From: Gracilariopsis chorda
Taxonomy: Eukaryota > Rhodophyta > Florideophyceae > Gracilariales > Gracilariaceae
Direction of reading: 5' to 3'
DNA: 64,000 bases
Assembly (NCBI GenBank): GCA_003194525.1
Contig: NBIV01000230.1
Span: 62,001 to 126,000 of the forward strand
The translations under genes and the position numbers were made by a program. Shown piece after piece: positions 13,401 to 22,696 of the stretch (position 1 is the first letter of the stretch; each line of letters opens with the position of its first letter). The notes under the pieces were generated by a model. That model ran no database searches and was not told where the DNA came from. It was given only the letters and a program-made list of their open reading frames with translations.

Positions 13401-13547
13401 GCCAGCAAAGCTAAGAATGCTCTGGGAGCTAGTAGAACACTCTACACGTGTGTTACAGCAGTGCCGGAACAAACATTCTACACGTTTCGCGACCAACACC
13501 AACTTTGCGCAGGAAACTTGCTGAAGGTGTAAGCAAACGCATGCGCA
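10463..13547. other. Spacer between the gypsy element and the tandem array
   Basis: No recognised gene lies in these 3.1 kb. One ATG-started ORF lies at 10,601 (see its entry). Between about 11,300 and 12,720 both strands show moderately long open stretches, for example a hydrophobic + strand stretch near 11,350-11,580 and basic, proline-rich minus-strand stretches near 11,690-12,710. None carries a domain I recognise. The stretch may hold worn transposon remnants or a decayed multi-exon gene. Positions 13,100-13,547 show nothing. Confidence 0.5.
10601..10804 (+). CDS. Small hypothetical ORF, 67 residues
   Basis: The ORF starts at an ATG in the context CGACATGG, about 100 bp downstream of a TATTTAAG box near 10,497 and a pyrimidine-rich leader, so the start looks like a real promoter-leader-ATG arrangement. 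The product is basic and Leu/Arg-rich (MADMFQTEVRYLQLCRLRGR at the start) and matches nothing I know. Protein-like reading also exists in a different frame just downstream, so this may be the first part of a longer decayed or spliced gene. It could equally be a gag-like remnant linked to the neighbouring element. Confidence 0.3.
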   Translation: MADMFQTEVRYLQLCRLRGRKDAILPRLGTLLETLCIIRAALKHIDLHRGNVNWFFWKRFRAPFSRR

Positions 13548-13575
13548 GAGGGTCAGACTCCGACCGTGTCACTAT

Positions 13576-13661
13576 TGTGAGTGGAAGGCTCTTCCTCTCA
13601 TTCTTTACTTCGTCGTCGTCGTCATCTGTCTTAAATACAGTTTGTTCACTGTAATGTTTCA
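13576..13661 (-). repeat. 3' LTR of the short-LTR copia element
   Basis: This is an 86-bp direct repeat of 18,230-18,317 that begins TGTGAGTGG and ends TTTCA on the + strand. It holds a GTC repeat and, on the minus strand, a TATTTAAG box. Confidence 0.85.
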
Positions 13662-13722
13662 CTATTTGAAAATGAGATGCAGCAGATAGTGATGGTGTTT
13701 GACAGTCCCCGGTTGATGTATA

Positions 13723-16350
13723 TCATTTTCGTTCGGGACGGGGTATCACTTGGAGTTTCGTGCATAGATGTTTAAAGCGGTCGCAATGAAGTGGTTTGGT
13801 GAGTATGTCGGATTTCATGTCTGCTATGGATACGCCATTAAGTTGAACTGTGCCGTTTGCGACGTGGTGCTGCAGGTAATGATGTCTGATGTCTATGTAC
13901 TTGCGATGTTTGGTAGGCGCTTGATTTTCGGCTATCAGAACTGCCAAGCGATTGTCGATGAAATGCGATGGCGGTTGTTCTATTGCTGGTTTTGTATCCA
14001 GAATAAGTTTGAGAATCCATGTTGTGTGTCGAGTCGCATCTGTAGCAGATATATATTCTGCTTCAGTTGTAGATAAAGCAACGACGTTTTGCTTGTTGGA
14101 TATTGGTGTGTTGTTGATACAGTGGAGATTGCCAGATATGGAATTACGGTTTTTAGCGTTGCCGAAATCCGCATCGCTATATATCTGAAGTTTGGTGGGG
14201 GTGTTATCGGTAGACTTGGTGAAGAGCACGCCATGGGCTCGGGTTCCCTTAAGGTATCGAAGGAGACATTTTAGTGCTTGTGGTTGATGCTGTTGGGGTG
14301 CTGCCATATGCTTTGCGAGTCGATTGGTGGCGTAGGTTATGTCCTGATGCGTACTATCTGTTATGTACCGGATTTTGCCGAGAGTGTGTCTGTACTTGGT
14401 GGCTTGTTGAGATGAGAGCGGTTTGTTTTGGTCCTGCTGATCCAAATGCTTGATGTTGTTATAGGGTGTGGCGGTGGCGTTGCAGTTTTCTATGCCATTT
14501 TGCAGTATGGCATCGATGCTGTCGGGCTGGGAGATGTGAGTGCTGGACTTTGTACGAGTAATCGTTCACTTTAGAAAGCGTGTGGGGGCCCTGAGGCGTT
14601 TCAGCTTGTATTTGGTGCGGAGTGGTTGATACAGGGTGTCAATGAGAGCCTGATGGGTTGCCAAGATAAGGAAATCGTCAATTGTGGTGCTTATCAGTAT
14701 GCCTTCTGTGCTGGTACTGAGGATATATAAGCAGGGGTCATGCTCAGATTTGCGATAGCCTAGGGAAGTGAGGAACGTTTGTAATCCATAGTTGTAATAA
14801 TAGGCTGCTGGTGGTGATTCGTAGGTGTTACCTACGAGTTGGCCATATTGTCTAGGATGTCGATAGTTGCCGCCAAAAGTGGGCATCTGCCTAACGTATA
14901 CCGGTTTATCATGCTGATATTGTTCGTGTAGATGTGCAGATTTTATGTCGAAGTGTTCCAGCGGTAAATCCATGGCGGCGTGTAGAGCAATAAGCATGCT
15001 TTGGGTAGTGCGGTCGGCAGTGTACGTTGTCGTATGTCGAGAATCGTAGTGCAGCCCTGGTTTCATTAAGTCTCCGCGGAGGTGTCATCGGGCCTTGCGT
15101 TGTAAGATGGTGCCCTCTGTCGCACGTTTGTAGCGGTACAGCATCATGAGAGGGATAATAGATTGTGCAGGTGGTTTGAAGTGTGGTGGAAGCCATTTGA
15201 TACTGTTGTGAATGTCCAGGTGTTTCAGTTCCTCATCATGGGCGGCTTTCCATTGAGCTGCATGTGGGTATCGTCTTGTCTGGGCTAGTGTGGCTGGAGG
15301 GGGTGTGGTGAGTTGGATGGCGTTCGGCGTGGGGTGTTGGGATGTTGTGCGGTTGCGGAACGCTGTATGTCTCGTGACCGTAGGGTCCCATTGTTCGTGA
15401 TATGGTTGGAAGTCCATGGCTCGAATCATGTGGTAGGTACGGGTGCGGAGGTTGAAGACCACGATGTGGGTGAGGGAAGGCGCATACATGTAACGCGTTG
15501 GGGCTGCCCGTGGTTCGAGCTTCTCTTTGGGGGCGTATATCGGGATTGTGCCCACTCGTCCAAATGTGAACATGTGTTTCATTGTGGGTGTAGTGTTATA
15601 ACCATTTCTGGTAGGGGGACGTGTTGATTTTGCTGTAGTGCATGAGATTGTATTTGAAGATTGTGTCTCAGGCCGCATCTTCCCAGTGAGTGTCATCCAA
15701 ATTGGCCGTGATTAGGAGGGCTCTTACTGAGTCCATGATTGTCTGGTTTAGTCGTTCGGCTGTGCCGTTTTCTTGTGGCTGGTGGGGGGTTCGCAGGTGG
15801 TGCCGGATATGGTGTTTCTGGTAGATTTATTGCATTGTAGATGAAGTGTACTTTTTGGCGTTGTCACTGCGGAAATCTTGCAGTGGTAGCTGCATTTCTT
15901 TTTGATATGGTAGAGTGTGTGGTCGACGTAGGTTGGTATGTCCTTGCGATCTTTTATGAAGTGCGCTATACCAAATTTTCTGGCTGCGCATAATACAAGT
16001 AGCATGTGATTTTTACCATGTTTCGATGTGGGTCTTACCGGAACACATGTATCTGAACTGACTTATGCTCATGTAGGGTAGGGGTGTGTGTTACGTTTGC
16101 GTGGGGTTGAGGCTTGTTTGGCATGACTGCCCGCGCTGCAGGTTATCCTGATGTCTTGCGGTAGTGTGGTTGGCATGATGGGGAGTAGCTTGTGTCGAAC
16201 TGTGAGTGCTAGTTTCTGTGGATGAGCGTGGTTTATCTTGACATGCCAATTGTGCGTTGTGAGCTGGATGCTTGAGGTTCGCGATCTTTGTATGGGGTTG
16301 GTTGCATGCCAAAGAATGGCTGTGGTTTTTGGTTTGGTGGTGCGTGTGGT
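13723..16350 (-). pseudogene. copia pol tract (integrase, RT, RNase H)
   Basis: RNase H is clearest: a YRHTLGKIRYI start, then SDADFGNAKNRNSISG and TTEAEYISATDAT, the usual copia signatures. RT shows DIKSAHLHE, the D-containing palm segment, and TIDDFLILAT at the active site. The integrase end shows the HQPQENGTAERLNQTIMDS-like pattern around 15,720-15,790. Together these make a copia pol in the order expected for the minus strand. It is broken and cannot be functional as it stands. Confidence 0.75.
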
Positions 16351-16936
16351 AATTGGCGGGGGATATGTCAGTTTTGTTCGACCTTGTTGTGGTTTTTGGG
16401 CTTTGTAGCGGTTATCTGACTTCGTATTGTGCTTAGGCTTAGTGGATGTGTTGCGGATGCTTTTGCGATGAGTGATGGTGTGTGAGAGGGGTATGGTTCC
16501 TGCCGTGTGAGCTTGTGTGGTGTTTACAATCTTCGTGTCTAACTGATATTGATTGTTTCTCCAGTGTGCTTTGGCTATGAGAGCTGGTGTATGAGAAATG
16601 ATGTCTAGTAAATAAGCTCCTTTTTGTGAATGCTACGAGTTCGTAGCGCGAGACCATGTCGTGGACCGAAAGGAGGTTGTGCCATATTGAGTTGTTTGTT
16701 ACCGCGTGAACGCTGATATGATTAGTCTTGCTAGTGCGGAGGTGCAGGGGTTCCACTGTGGGTGCACCGTTTCTGTTGGTTCGTGGCCGATTGGGTTAGC
16801 GTGGGGGCTTGAAGGGGGTGCATGTGAGGAAGACCGTGGGGTATGTGTGTCGGGGGGGCTCCGCCCTCTAAGACAAACGTACCATTGTTTTCCGTTGCTG
16901 CCTCTGATGTGACATCGACTTGAGCGTGATGCGGGG

Positions 16937-16938
<2 letters not shown>

Positions 16939-16991
<53 letters not shown>
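16939..16991. repeat. 53-base G homopolymer
   Basis: An uninterrupted run of 53 G on the + strand (C on the copia coding strand, where it reads as a polyproline stretch) lies inside the copia element between gag-like and pol-like parts. Its true length is uncertain because such runs slip in replication and sequencing. Confidence 0.95.
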
Positions 16992-18218
16992 CGGGGGATG
17001 GGCTGGTAGTGAGCGTGGGGTGATTGAAGCGTGTGATATGAGTACGTGGGGAGAGGGGGTGCCATGCTACCTTGCCAATGTGGCTGCCGGCTGGAGTTGA
17101 GATCTGCTTGCATGCAGTTGGCTTGTGGTTTTTTGGCCCGGAACTTCGGATGTCCGGAGTCTCTGTATTGGGCATCCGTGTGAATGCATCTTATGCGCAT
17201 TGATTTTTGATATGTGCAAAGTTGATGAAAAGGAATGCGACGATAAGGATATGGCGGTGTGCAATGTTAAAGCCTACTGTCATAGTATGAAAGCCTAGTT
17301 CCGGATGATGGTCTCGTTTTTCTAGGTTGTGACAGACTTCCGTATTCCCCGGTGTATCCTTGAGCCGGTGTGTGCATTGCAGCGTTGGATCGAAATGGTT
17401 GATATGTGTTTTGTAACGATTTGAAGATTCGGGTGAACTGCTTGGTTGTTCCGGGTTTGCTAGCTACAATGTGTTTAAGGATCGCAGTGAGTGGGGCGTG
17501 CTTCTTCAAAACGTTGATGAGAAAGTCTATTGTAGTTTCTTCTTCAATTTTTGGGTGTCTTGTTGCGACCATTTTTTGACGAACGGTCATGTGGGCGCCT
17601 GAAGGTACTGGGCGACGTCTGCCAGGTTTTGGAGTTCTCTACGTTCTCTGCTTCTGTCTTGAGAAATTTTTGATCCTTCTTTGTTGATTGGTTGATGTAT
17701 GCTAGTATTTTCTGTGTCAATTCATGTGGTGTGGGGTCTTGATTGGGAACGATGAGGAGTTCTACGATTTCTATTGAAACACTGCTGAGTATGGCTGAAA
17801 GTAGGTGGTTTTGTCTCGACTAGAAGATTTCCAGCGATGGTGAATCTGTGGGTAGGTTTGGGTCACCTTGGAGGTGAGAGAGTGCTTTGATTGTGGTAGC
17901 ATAAGTTTTGTAGCCAGCAACCACAGAGCGTATTTTCTGGTGATGAGGTCTGGAAGTATATGTGTTTTGTTCGATTCCATTGTATGCTAGAGTACTGGTA
18001 CTATGTGGGTATTTGGTAGTATGGTGGATGTGAGTGTATGCTGAGGGGTGTCTTGTGGTGTATGGTTGTCTTTAGCAGTTGTTATGGCGTTGTTATATAG
18101 TTTGTTGATGATAAGGTCTTTACAAAGCTCTCGCTCTTGTCGGTGGTGGGCTTCGTTCTGGCAGGGGGTTAGCGCTTGGCGAATATGGCTGGTGGATAAA
18201 GTTGAGAAGTTAGCGTGA

Positions 18219-18229
18219 GGCCCATAACC
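18219..18229 (-). other. Half-tRNA (initiator tRNA-Met) primer-binding site
   Basis: On the minus strand the base after the 5' LTR begins GGTTATGGGCC. Its complement GGCCCATAACC equals the anticodon-loop region of eukaryotic initiator tRNA-Met. Drosophila copia is known to prime from a tRNA-iMet fragment cut in the anticodon loop, with this same type of site, so the position and sequence both fit. Confidence 0.7.
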
Positions 18230-18317
18230 TGTGAGTGGAAGGCTCTACCTCTCATTCTTTACTTCGTCGTCGTCGTCATCTGTCTTAAATAGAGTTTGTT
18301 CACTGTAATGTTTGGCA
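18230..18317 (-). repeat. 5' LTR of the short-LTR copia element
   Basis: This 88-bp repeat matches 13,576-13,661 and runs from TGTGAG to GGCA on the + strand, next to the ACTAT duplication. LTRs below 100 bp are unusually short for copia elements. Confidence 0.85.
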
Positions 18318-18335
18318 ACTATCTCTGCCTCTACC

Positions 18336-18467
18336 TGTGACGCTGAAAGCATGCCTCCCTCATGGAGGTCTGTTTACTCAGGAAGGTGACTCTATTTCAA
18401 GGGCACCGTCGTCGTTAATCGTGTGCGTGTCGTGTGGACACTGGTGACAGTTGTAAGGCTCGTCACA
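18336..18467. mobile_element. 132-bp insertion with TG/CA ends and 5-bp target duplication
   Basis: The sequence begins TGTGACG and ends CGTCACA, a perfect 7-bp inverted terminus. It is flanked by CTACC on both sides (18,331-18,335 and 18,468-18,472). Other units have a single CTACC at this place and no insert, which gives a clean empty site. TG/CA ends and a 5-bp duplication fit a solo LTR from a short-LTR family. A small inverted-repeat element is the alternative. It has no coding capacity. Confidence 0.75.
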
Positions 18468-19959
18468 CTACCGAAGGCACAGTGCGGCGCCTCTGTAAGC
18501 GGTAAAGGGTTACCCGTACCACAACACACACGCCCACGCAGAACCGGAGTCAGCAGGTTTGAGCCGCTCATCAAGTACATAATAAATGAATTTGAATAAT
18601 TCTCATTGGCCAAATCCACGGGTTGCTAATCGCCTACGTGACAAAGCAATTCTGCTTTCGGCCACGGAACTCATTCCTGCACCACGCCACCGTTGGTACG
18701 GAGATATTCACTGAAAACGATTCTGCCCGTGAGTCAGCACCAACCTCATCCATGCCTACCGCCGGGAATCGTTCGGGAAGATCTTTTCAGAATAGCTCTC
18801 TCTCACAAGAAAAAGACAACACCGGAGCACAGAAGGCCTTCTTCCCATACAGCATTCTATTTCTAGAATGCTCATGAGGGCAACGACGGTGTGCATAGAG
18901 CTAGCTTACAAGTAGTAGCCAAGCAGTCGAAGAGTGACATCCCATGAATGCAACGGTTTGCGCTGCAATGGGCCGGGTTTTAAGATTCAGAAGAGAAAAA
19001 AGCCTCTGTCCCTTCGTTCCAAATTTACTTTTTCCCAAGCGCCGAGTGAATCTGAACAAGACCGCAACTGGGCTTCATGTGATCTTTGTTTCAGCGACGT
19101 TTTCCAAAGTCTGACCAATGCCTTTCATAAAGCAGTTAGGCTGCAGTTGCGAGTGCAAACTCTCCGCTTTCAGAGCACTCCATCATTGGAGACGCCTGTT
19201 CCGTAAGACAGCCATATAAACCTCACATGTTTCATGCAAGCCACTCGTCCTGAAAGCCAAGAGGAAACACCAATTAGAGTTCTACTTATTTATTATATGA
19301 TGTACACTTAGTATGGTCTTCTGTACGCTAAACAGGTTTGGCCAGGCGAAATGACCTACGATAGCAAGATGTGTTGAACTATCGACGTAAAAATGCCACC
19401 AGTCCAGTTTGTGAATAGTCTTCCTTGTTTTCATGAAATGCAGAAAACTCATCTTCCTTGCCGTTAGGTTCGTGTTGTCGAATTAAAGAAGAAGAGAATG
19501 GCGTGAAGATTGAACATTCATGCTTCGAAGGAAGTATAGAACCGGACCTTCACATTCGATACTGGGGCGCTACGAATGATCTTCAATGCATGGGCTGTTC
19601 TTGAGAGAAATCCGTGAGAAAGCTGTCACGCGTCGAATTCATATATTTTTGGTAGCACTGCGTCGCGTGCAATGCAATGTACCCTTGTCCTTGTACAGGG
19701 GTATCCATGTTTGCTGCAAATACGTTTTGTTCGTTTTCGATGATTTCTACATGTTTTTGTCTAGTCAGGCGCACTCAGAACACGAGTTCTGAGCCTAGAC
19801 TTGCATCACACAAACGGCGATGAACTAGCATGGGGTGAAGATTATGGTGTGCAAATCTCGAAAGTGCCGTCTCAACGATTAGAAAATGGTTTGGTGATAG
19901 GCGCAGCGTATATCGTTTCGAATTCTCCCTGTAAGACGGGTGACGAAACTCTGAAGCAC

Positions 19960-19967
19960 TATATAAA
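19960..19967 (+). promoter_or_regulatory. TATA box, gene copy 1
   Basis: TATATAAA lies 119 bp before the ATG at 20,079. With initiation about 30 bp downstream the leader would be about 85 nt and pyrimidine-rich. This rules out the more upstream TTG codon at 19,977 as the start. Confidence 0.7.
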
Positions 19968-20078
19968 GCCCCCTCTTTGACCGCTTCTTCCTTCTTCACT
20001 CTCACCAACATCCTCATGTGTAAGAGGAACCAAAGCACCTTTCTGCCAACTACAGTCGCACTCTCAACATTTTTCACA

Positions 20079-20804
20079 ATGAAGGCCTTCACCGCTATTC
20101 TTGCTTTGTTCTTTGCGAGCTTGGTTGCGCCCTCCACACTCGCCCACCCGATCCATGCTGCCAGACTCCCGATCCTGAAGATCGAAGAGTCTACGATCGC
20201 CGTGCCGCTTGTCCACCAACTAGAAGAGGAAACCCGATTCGCCGTCAACAGTTCCCAAAGCGGATTCGCCATTGCTTCTGAGACTGCAATCAGAGTGCAG
20301 CGTGGCACCTCCGGAACGCTCATGTTCAACATTAGTGTGTCCGGTGTTCAGTCTGACATGCTCAGTAGTCTCGACAAAGAATTTGTGGAGTCTCTGACGC
20401 GCATAGAGCGCGAGGAATACGAGAGTTTCGTTGAGGAGTTCAACGGCGGTTTGAACATCCCGTTTCTGAGGTGGCTCGGAATCGATCTTCGCAACAATGA
20501 AGTCACCCAAGAGCAAATGGAGAGCATCTTCGAAGTTCGTGAAAACTACAACATCCAGTCTGACATTGCGGCGCAGCTATTGGATAATGTGCAACGACAG
20601 CAAGTTCAGGTATCTGGAACGCTCACCGCTACGGGAGTAAGTTTCATCCCGACAACTGTGAACGCTCTCATTCGCATTGCTCAAATTACGCTGCAAGACG
20701 GCAGTACTCTGAATGTTGTGTCGCAGGACACTAACGACGTGATTGCGGCTGATCCCAACGGAAGGATTGTTCCGTCAAGTAATATGGTCGTCAACTTTCT
20801 ATAG
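20079..20804 (+). CDS. Secreted 241-residue protein of unknown function, copy 1
   Basis: The predicted precursor opens with a clear signal peptide: MKAFTAILALFFASLVAPST, then likely cleavage after the Ala of TLA near residue 22. The mature part (about 219 residues) has no cysteine, two N-glycosylation sequons (N57-S-S and N84-I-S), an acidic helix-rich middle (about 92-125, with EFVESLTRIEREEYESFVEE) and a beta-rich, Thr/Val/Gln-rich C-terminal half (about 175-241). There is no membrane anchor and no domain I recognise. The start is the ATG in the context ACAATGAAG; the frame is open further up, but the TATA box lies too close for that part to be translated. All five copies in the array have the same protein sequence, which suggests a gene-dosage role or very recent amplification. 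A wall, matrix or defence protein is possible but not shown. Confidence 0.75.
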   Translation: MKAFTAILALFFASLVAPSTLAHPIHAARLPILKIEESTIAVPLVHQLEEETRFAVNSSQSGFAIASETAIRVQRGTSGTLMFNISVSGVQSDMLSSLDKEFVESLTRIEREEYESFVEEFNGGLNIPFLRWLGIDLRNNEVTQEQMESIFEVRENYNIQSDIAAQLLDNVQRQQVQVSGTLTATGVSFIPTTVNALIRIAQITLQDGSTLNVVSQDTNDVIAADPNGRIVPSSNMVVNFL

Positions 20805-21595
20805 ACCTAAAGATTTGGTGACTACAGTTTCCCTTGTCCGGTGCACTGTTGAGCGTAGGATAAGTGTTAACTTCAAAACGGCGAGTGTTCGTGGCAGATG
20901 ATCACAGATTTGACTGCCCATGCCCACCAGTAATATCGTGCTTGCTGCACCTCACTAGATTTACAAGACTACAGCAGTAAAGCTATTCAATATATTTATC
21001 TGGCAGTGCTTCTTGTGTCGCTTGGTAGGTGGCGATAGAAGTTTATTCAGCCTTCGCTTCGTACGATGCAGCTCGATCATTGCAGGCAGTTGATATCATT
21101 TGAAAGAGGTTCCGTACCGCCCTCTACGACCCATCGTTGTGCATTGCCCCTCATTTTGGTTGTGTAGTGCGCGCATGCGCCTAAAAAAGCACCCGCTGAC
21201 CTAAAAACCAATGCCACATTACCACGCTGATTGTGGTGTTTTCAGTTTGGACGCAGAAACCAATGGATTGGTCGCAACAACCACAATGTGTTCAACTAGC
21301 AATACAACAGTTGCTACTGTCGGCCTGAGTCCTTTTTCCGCTTTGTTTGATCTTGCATTTTCTTAAACTCTTCGTTGGTGTTTTTGTGTTATCTGCAGTG
21401 AAACGTTTCGACTTTGAGAAAGCTAAAGAGTGTTGAACCTACCAAGCGATGATTTCACGTCAGCGATAGATAGGCTTAACACATGAATATCAGCAAAAGA
21501 GGGCGATCTCAATACATATATGCCGTTCTAATTGCATACCTCTGTAGAAGGTCTTTTTTGCATTTTTGCGTCAGCACTGGGTCTAACTTGTACGA

Positions 21596-22012
21596 CTAGT
21601 CTCTTTTTCTTTCAGTAAATGAACGAAGGTCACCATCTTCTTCACCGTATAACTCTTGTGACAACTTGTCTGGCAGTTCACTCAAAATCGTGCTGAGCCC
21701 GTGACTTGATACGGTACCCTTGACCCCGCTCGTATGTAGGGCGACAACTGCAGCAGCAGCCAATGACTCATTGCAGCAATCTTTGCTGCTGCTGCTAAAA
21801 AAATTAGCAAACTGGGACGAAGTGACTGCTTGCTTGCCACGGGTGGCAAGTAACGCCAAAAACGGGAGCTGTAGCGGAACTGTTTTCCGCAACCTGCAAC
21901 CGCCTGAAGGGGGACCTCTGCCTCCACCGCTAGAGCTCATTACTAGCGCCGCAAACGGGAGCTTCTGTTCCCATTCGCGGCAGCAACGGCGACACCTTCC
22001 CGCAAACTGCAC
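21596..22012 (-). CDS. Doubtful 138-residue ORF, one per array unit
   Basis: This minus-strand open frame lies downstream of the secreted-protein gene and points towards it. Equivalents lie in units 2-5 (ends near 31,388, 35,582, 39,775 and 43,968), but the frame is changed in the unit with one extra A near 31,590. The product is low-complexity (poly-Ser and poly-Ala from CAG/CTG-rich DNA), without a recognised domain. The change in one otherwise identical unit argues against selection on it. It is probably not a gene. Confidence 0.15.
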   Translation of the reverse strand: MQFAGRCRRCCREWEQKLPFAALVMSSSGGGRGPPSGGCRLRKTVPLQLPFLALLATRGKQAVTSSQFANFFSSSSKDCCNESLAAAAVVALHTSGVKGTVSSHGLSTILSELPDKLSQELYGEEDGDLRSFTERKRD

Positions 22013-22218
22013 TCGTCCTTCCCATCCACTTCTCTGCTCTTCCCGCCGCCAATCCTAAAGTGTCTGTGAATCGAGGTGCATGCCCCAACCAACCTCATCG
22101 TTCCTGCAAAGTACTTGTTTTTAATGTAAACTAACCCGTAGTCGGCAGAAGTTTTAGGCTTCCCAACTAACCCAGCTTCGATCAATTAAACACGGCGGAA
22201 AATGCTTGTGCGCAGCGT

Positions 22219-22223
22219 CTCGA
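22219..22223. repeat. Target-site duplication CTCGA (left)
   Basis: CTCGA occurs here and at 27,818-27,822, on both sides of the gypsy element. Other units have one CTCGA at the same place. Confidence 0.9.
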
Positions 22224-22668
22224 TGTTGATCAGAACAGGGTTGCAGAGTGCGATGACGTGAGTGCAGTAGCGCGGGCAACAGGAACAGGCACAAGGACCC
22301 CGGATCTCCTGCCTAGGATGCCCCCGATCACTGCTCTTCTGCGGGTGATCGGTCTTTTTATACTTCGTACGACAGCTCTGCATTTTTGTGCTACTCCATG
22401 TGGTACAGGATTTCTAGCTGTTCTATACAATAAAGAATACGTTCTCTTGTGTACGTCTAGCTTGAACGGTTCTTGCTCAAACGTTCTCACGTCGCTGTTG
22501 GCGTGCTGCTCTCTCTACAGCAGGGCACGCCTACTTCAAGCCTTTCTTTTCCTAAGCTTTCCTGCGGTACAAGGCTCACGGTTCTGTGTAACGTAGTGAA
22601 GCTTCTTCTGCAAGTTGCTTTCGCTTCGGACATCCAGCCGTTCGAAATGGTACTCGCTAACATCAACA
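22224..22668 (-). repeat. 3' LTR of the young gypsy element
   Basis: This 445-bp repeat runs on the + strand from TGTTGATC to CATCAACA, an 8-bp imperfect inverted terminus of TG/CA type. It matches 27,374-27,817. Confidence 0.9.
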
Positions 22669-22696
22669 GTCCCCCATAGCCAGCCTCCGTGGTTGG

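Larger units (their letters stand above)
13576..18317 (-). mobile_element. Ty1/copia retrotransposon with very short LTRs, broken
   Basis: This 4,742-bp element is flanked by the target duplication ACTAT (13,571-13,575 and 18,318-18,322). Read on the minus strand, it contains gag-like sequence at about 17,980-17,200, an integrase region at about 16,350-15,700 with an ENGTAERLNQT-type segment, RT at about 15,400-14,570 with a TTIDDFLILAT catalytic segment, and RNase H at about 14,440-13,730 with TTEAEYISAT. Integrase before RT is the copia order. The coding part is broken in several places. The LTRs differ by two substitutions and a 2-bp gap, so it is not ancient. Confidence 0.85.

Noticed and set aside
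19977-20078. 34-codon N-terminal extension of the secreted protein from a TTG codon
   Set aside because: It starts only about 10 bp after the TATA box, upstream of the expected transcript start, and would hide the signal peptide behind an unrelated leader.
19775-20332. 185-codon minus-strand ORF overlapping the secreted-protein gene (repeated in each unit)
   Set aside because: It is a shadow of the sense gene, which has the TATA box, signal peptide and good ATG context; the antisense frame has neither promoter nor domain.
21720-22012. CAG/CTG-rich stretch as an expanding trinucleotide repeat
   Set aside because: Runs are only three to four repeats long and do not vary among units.
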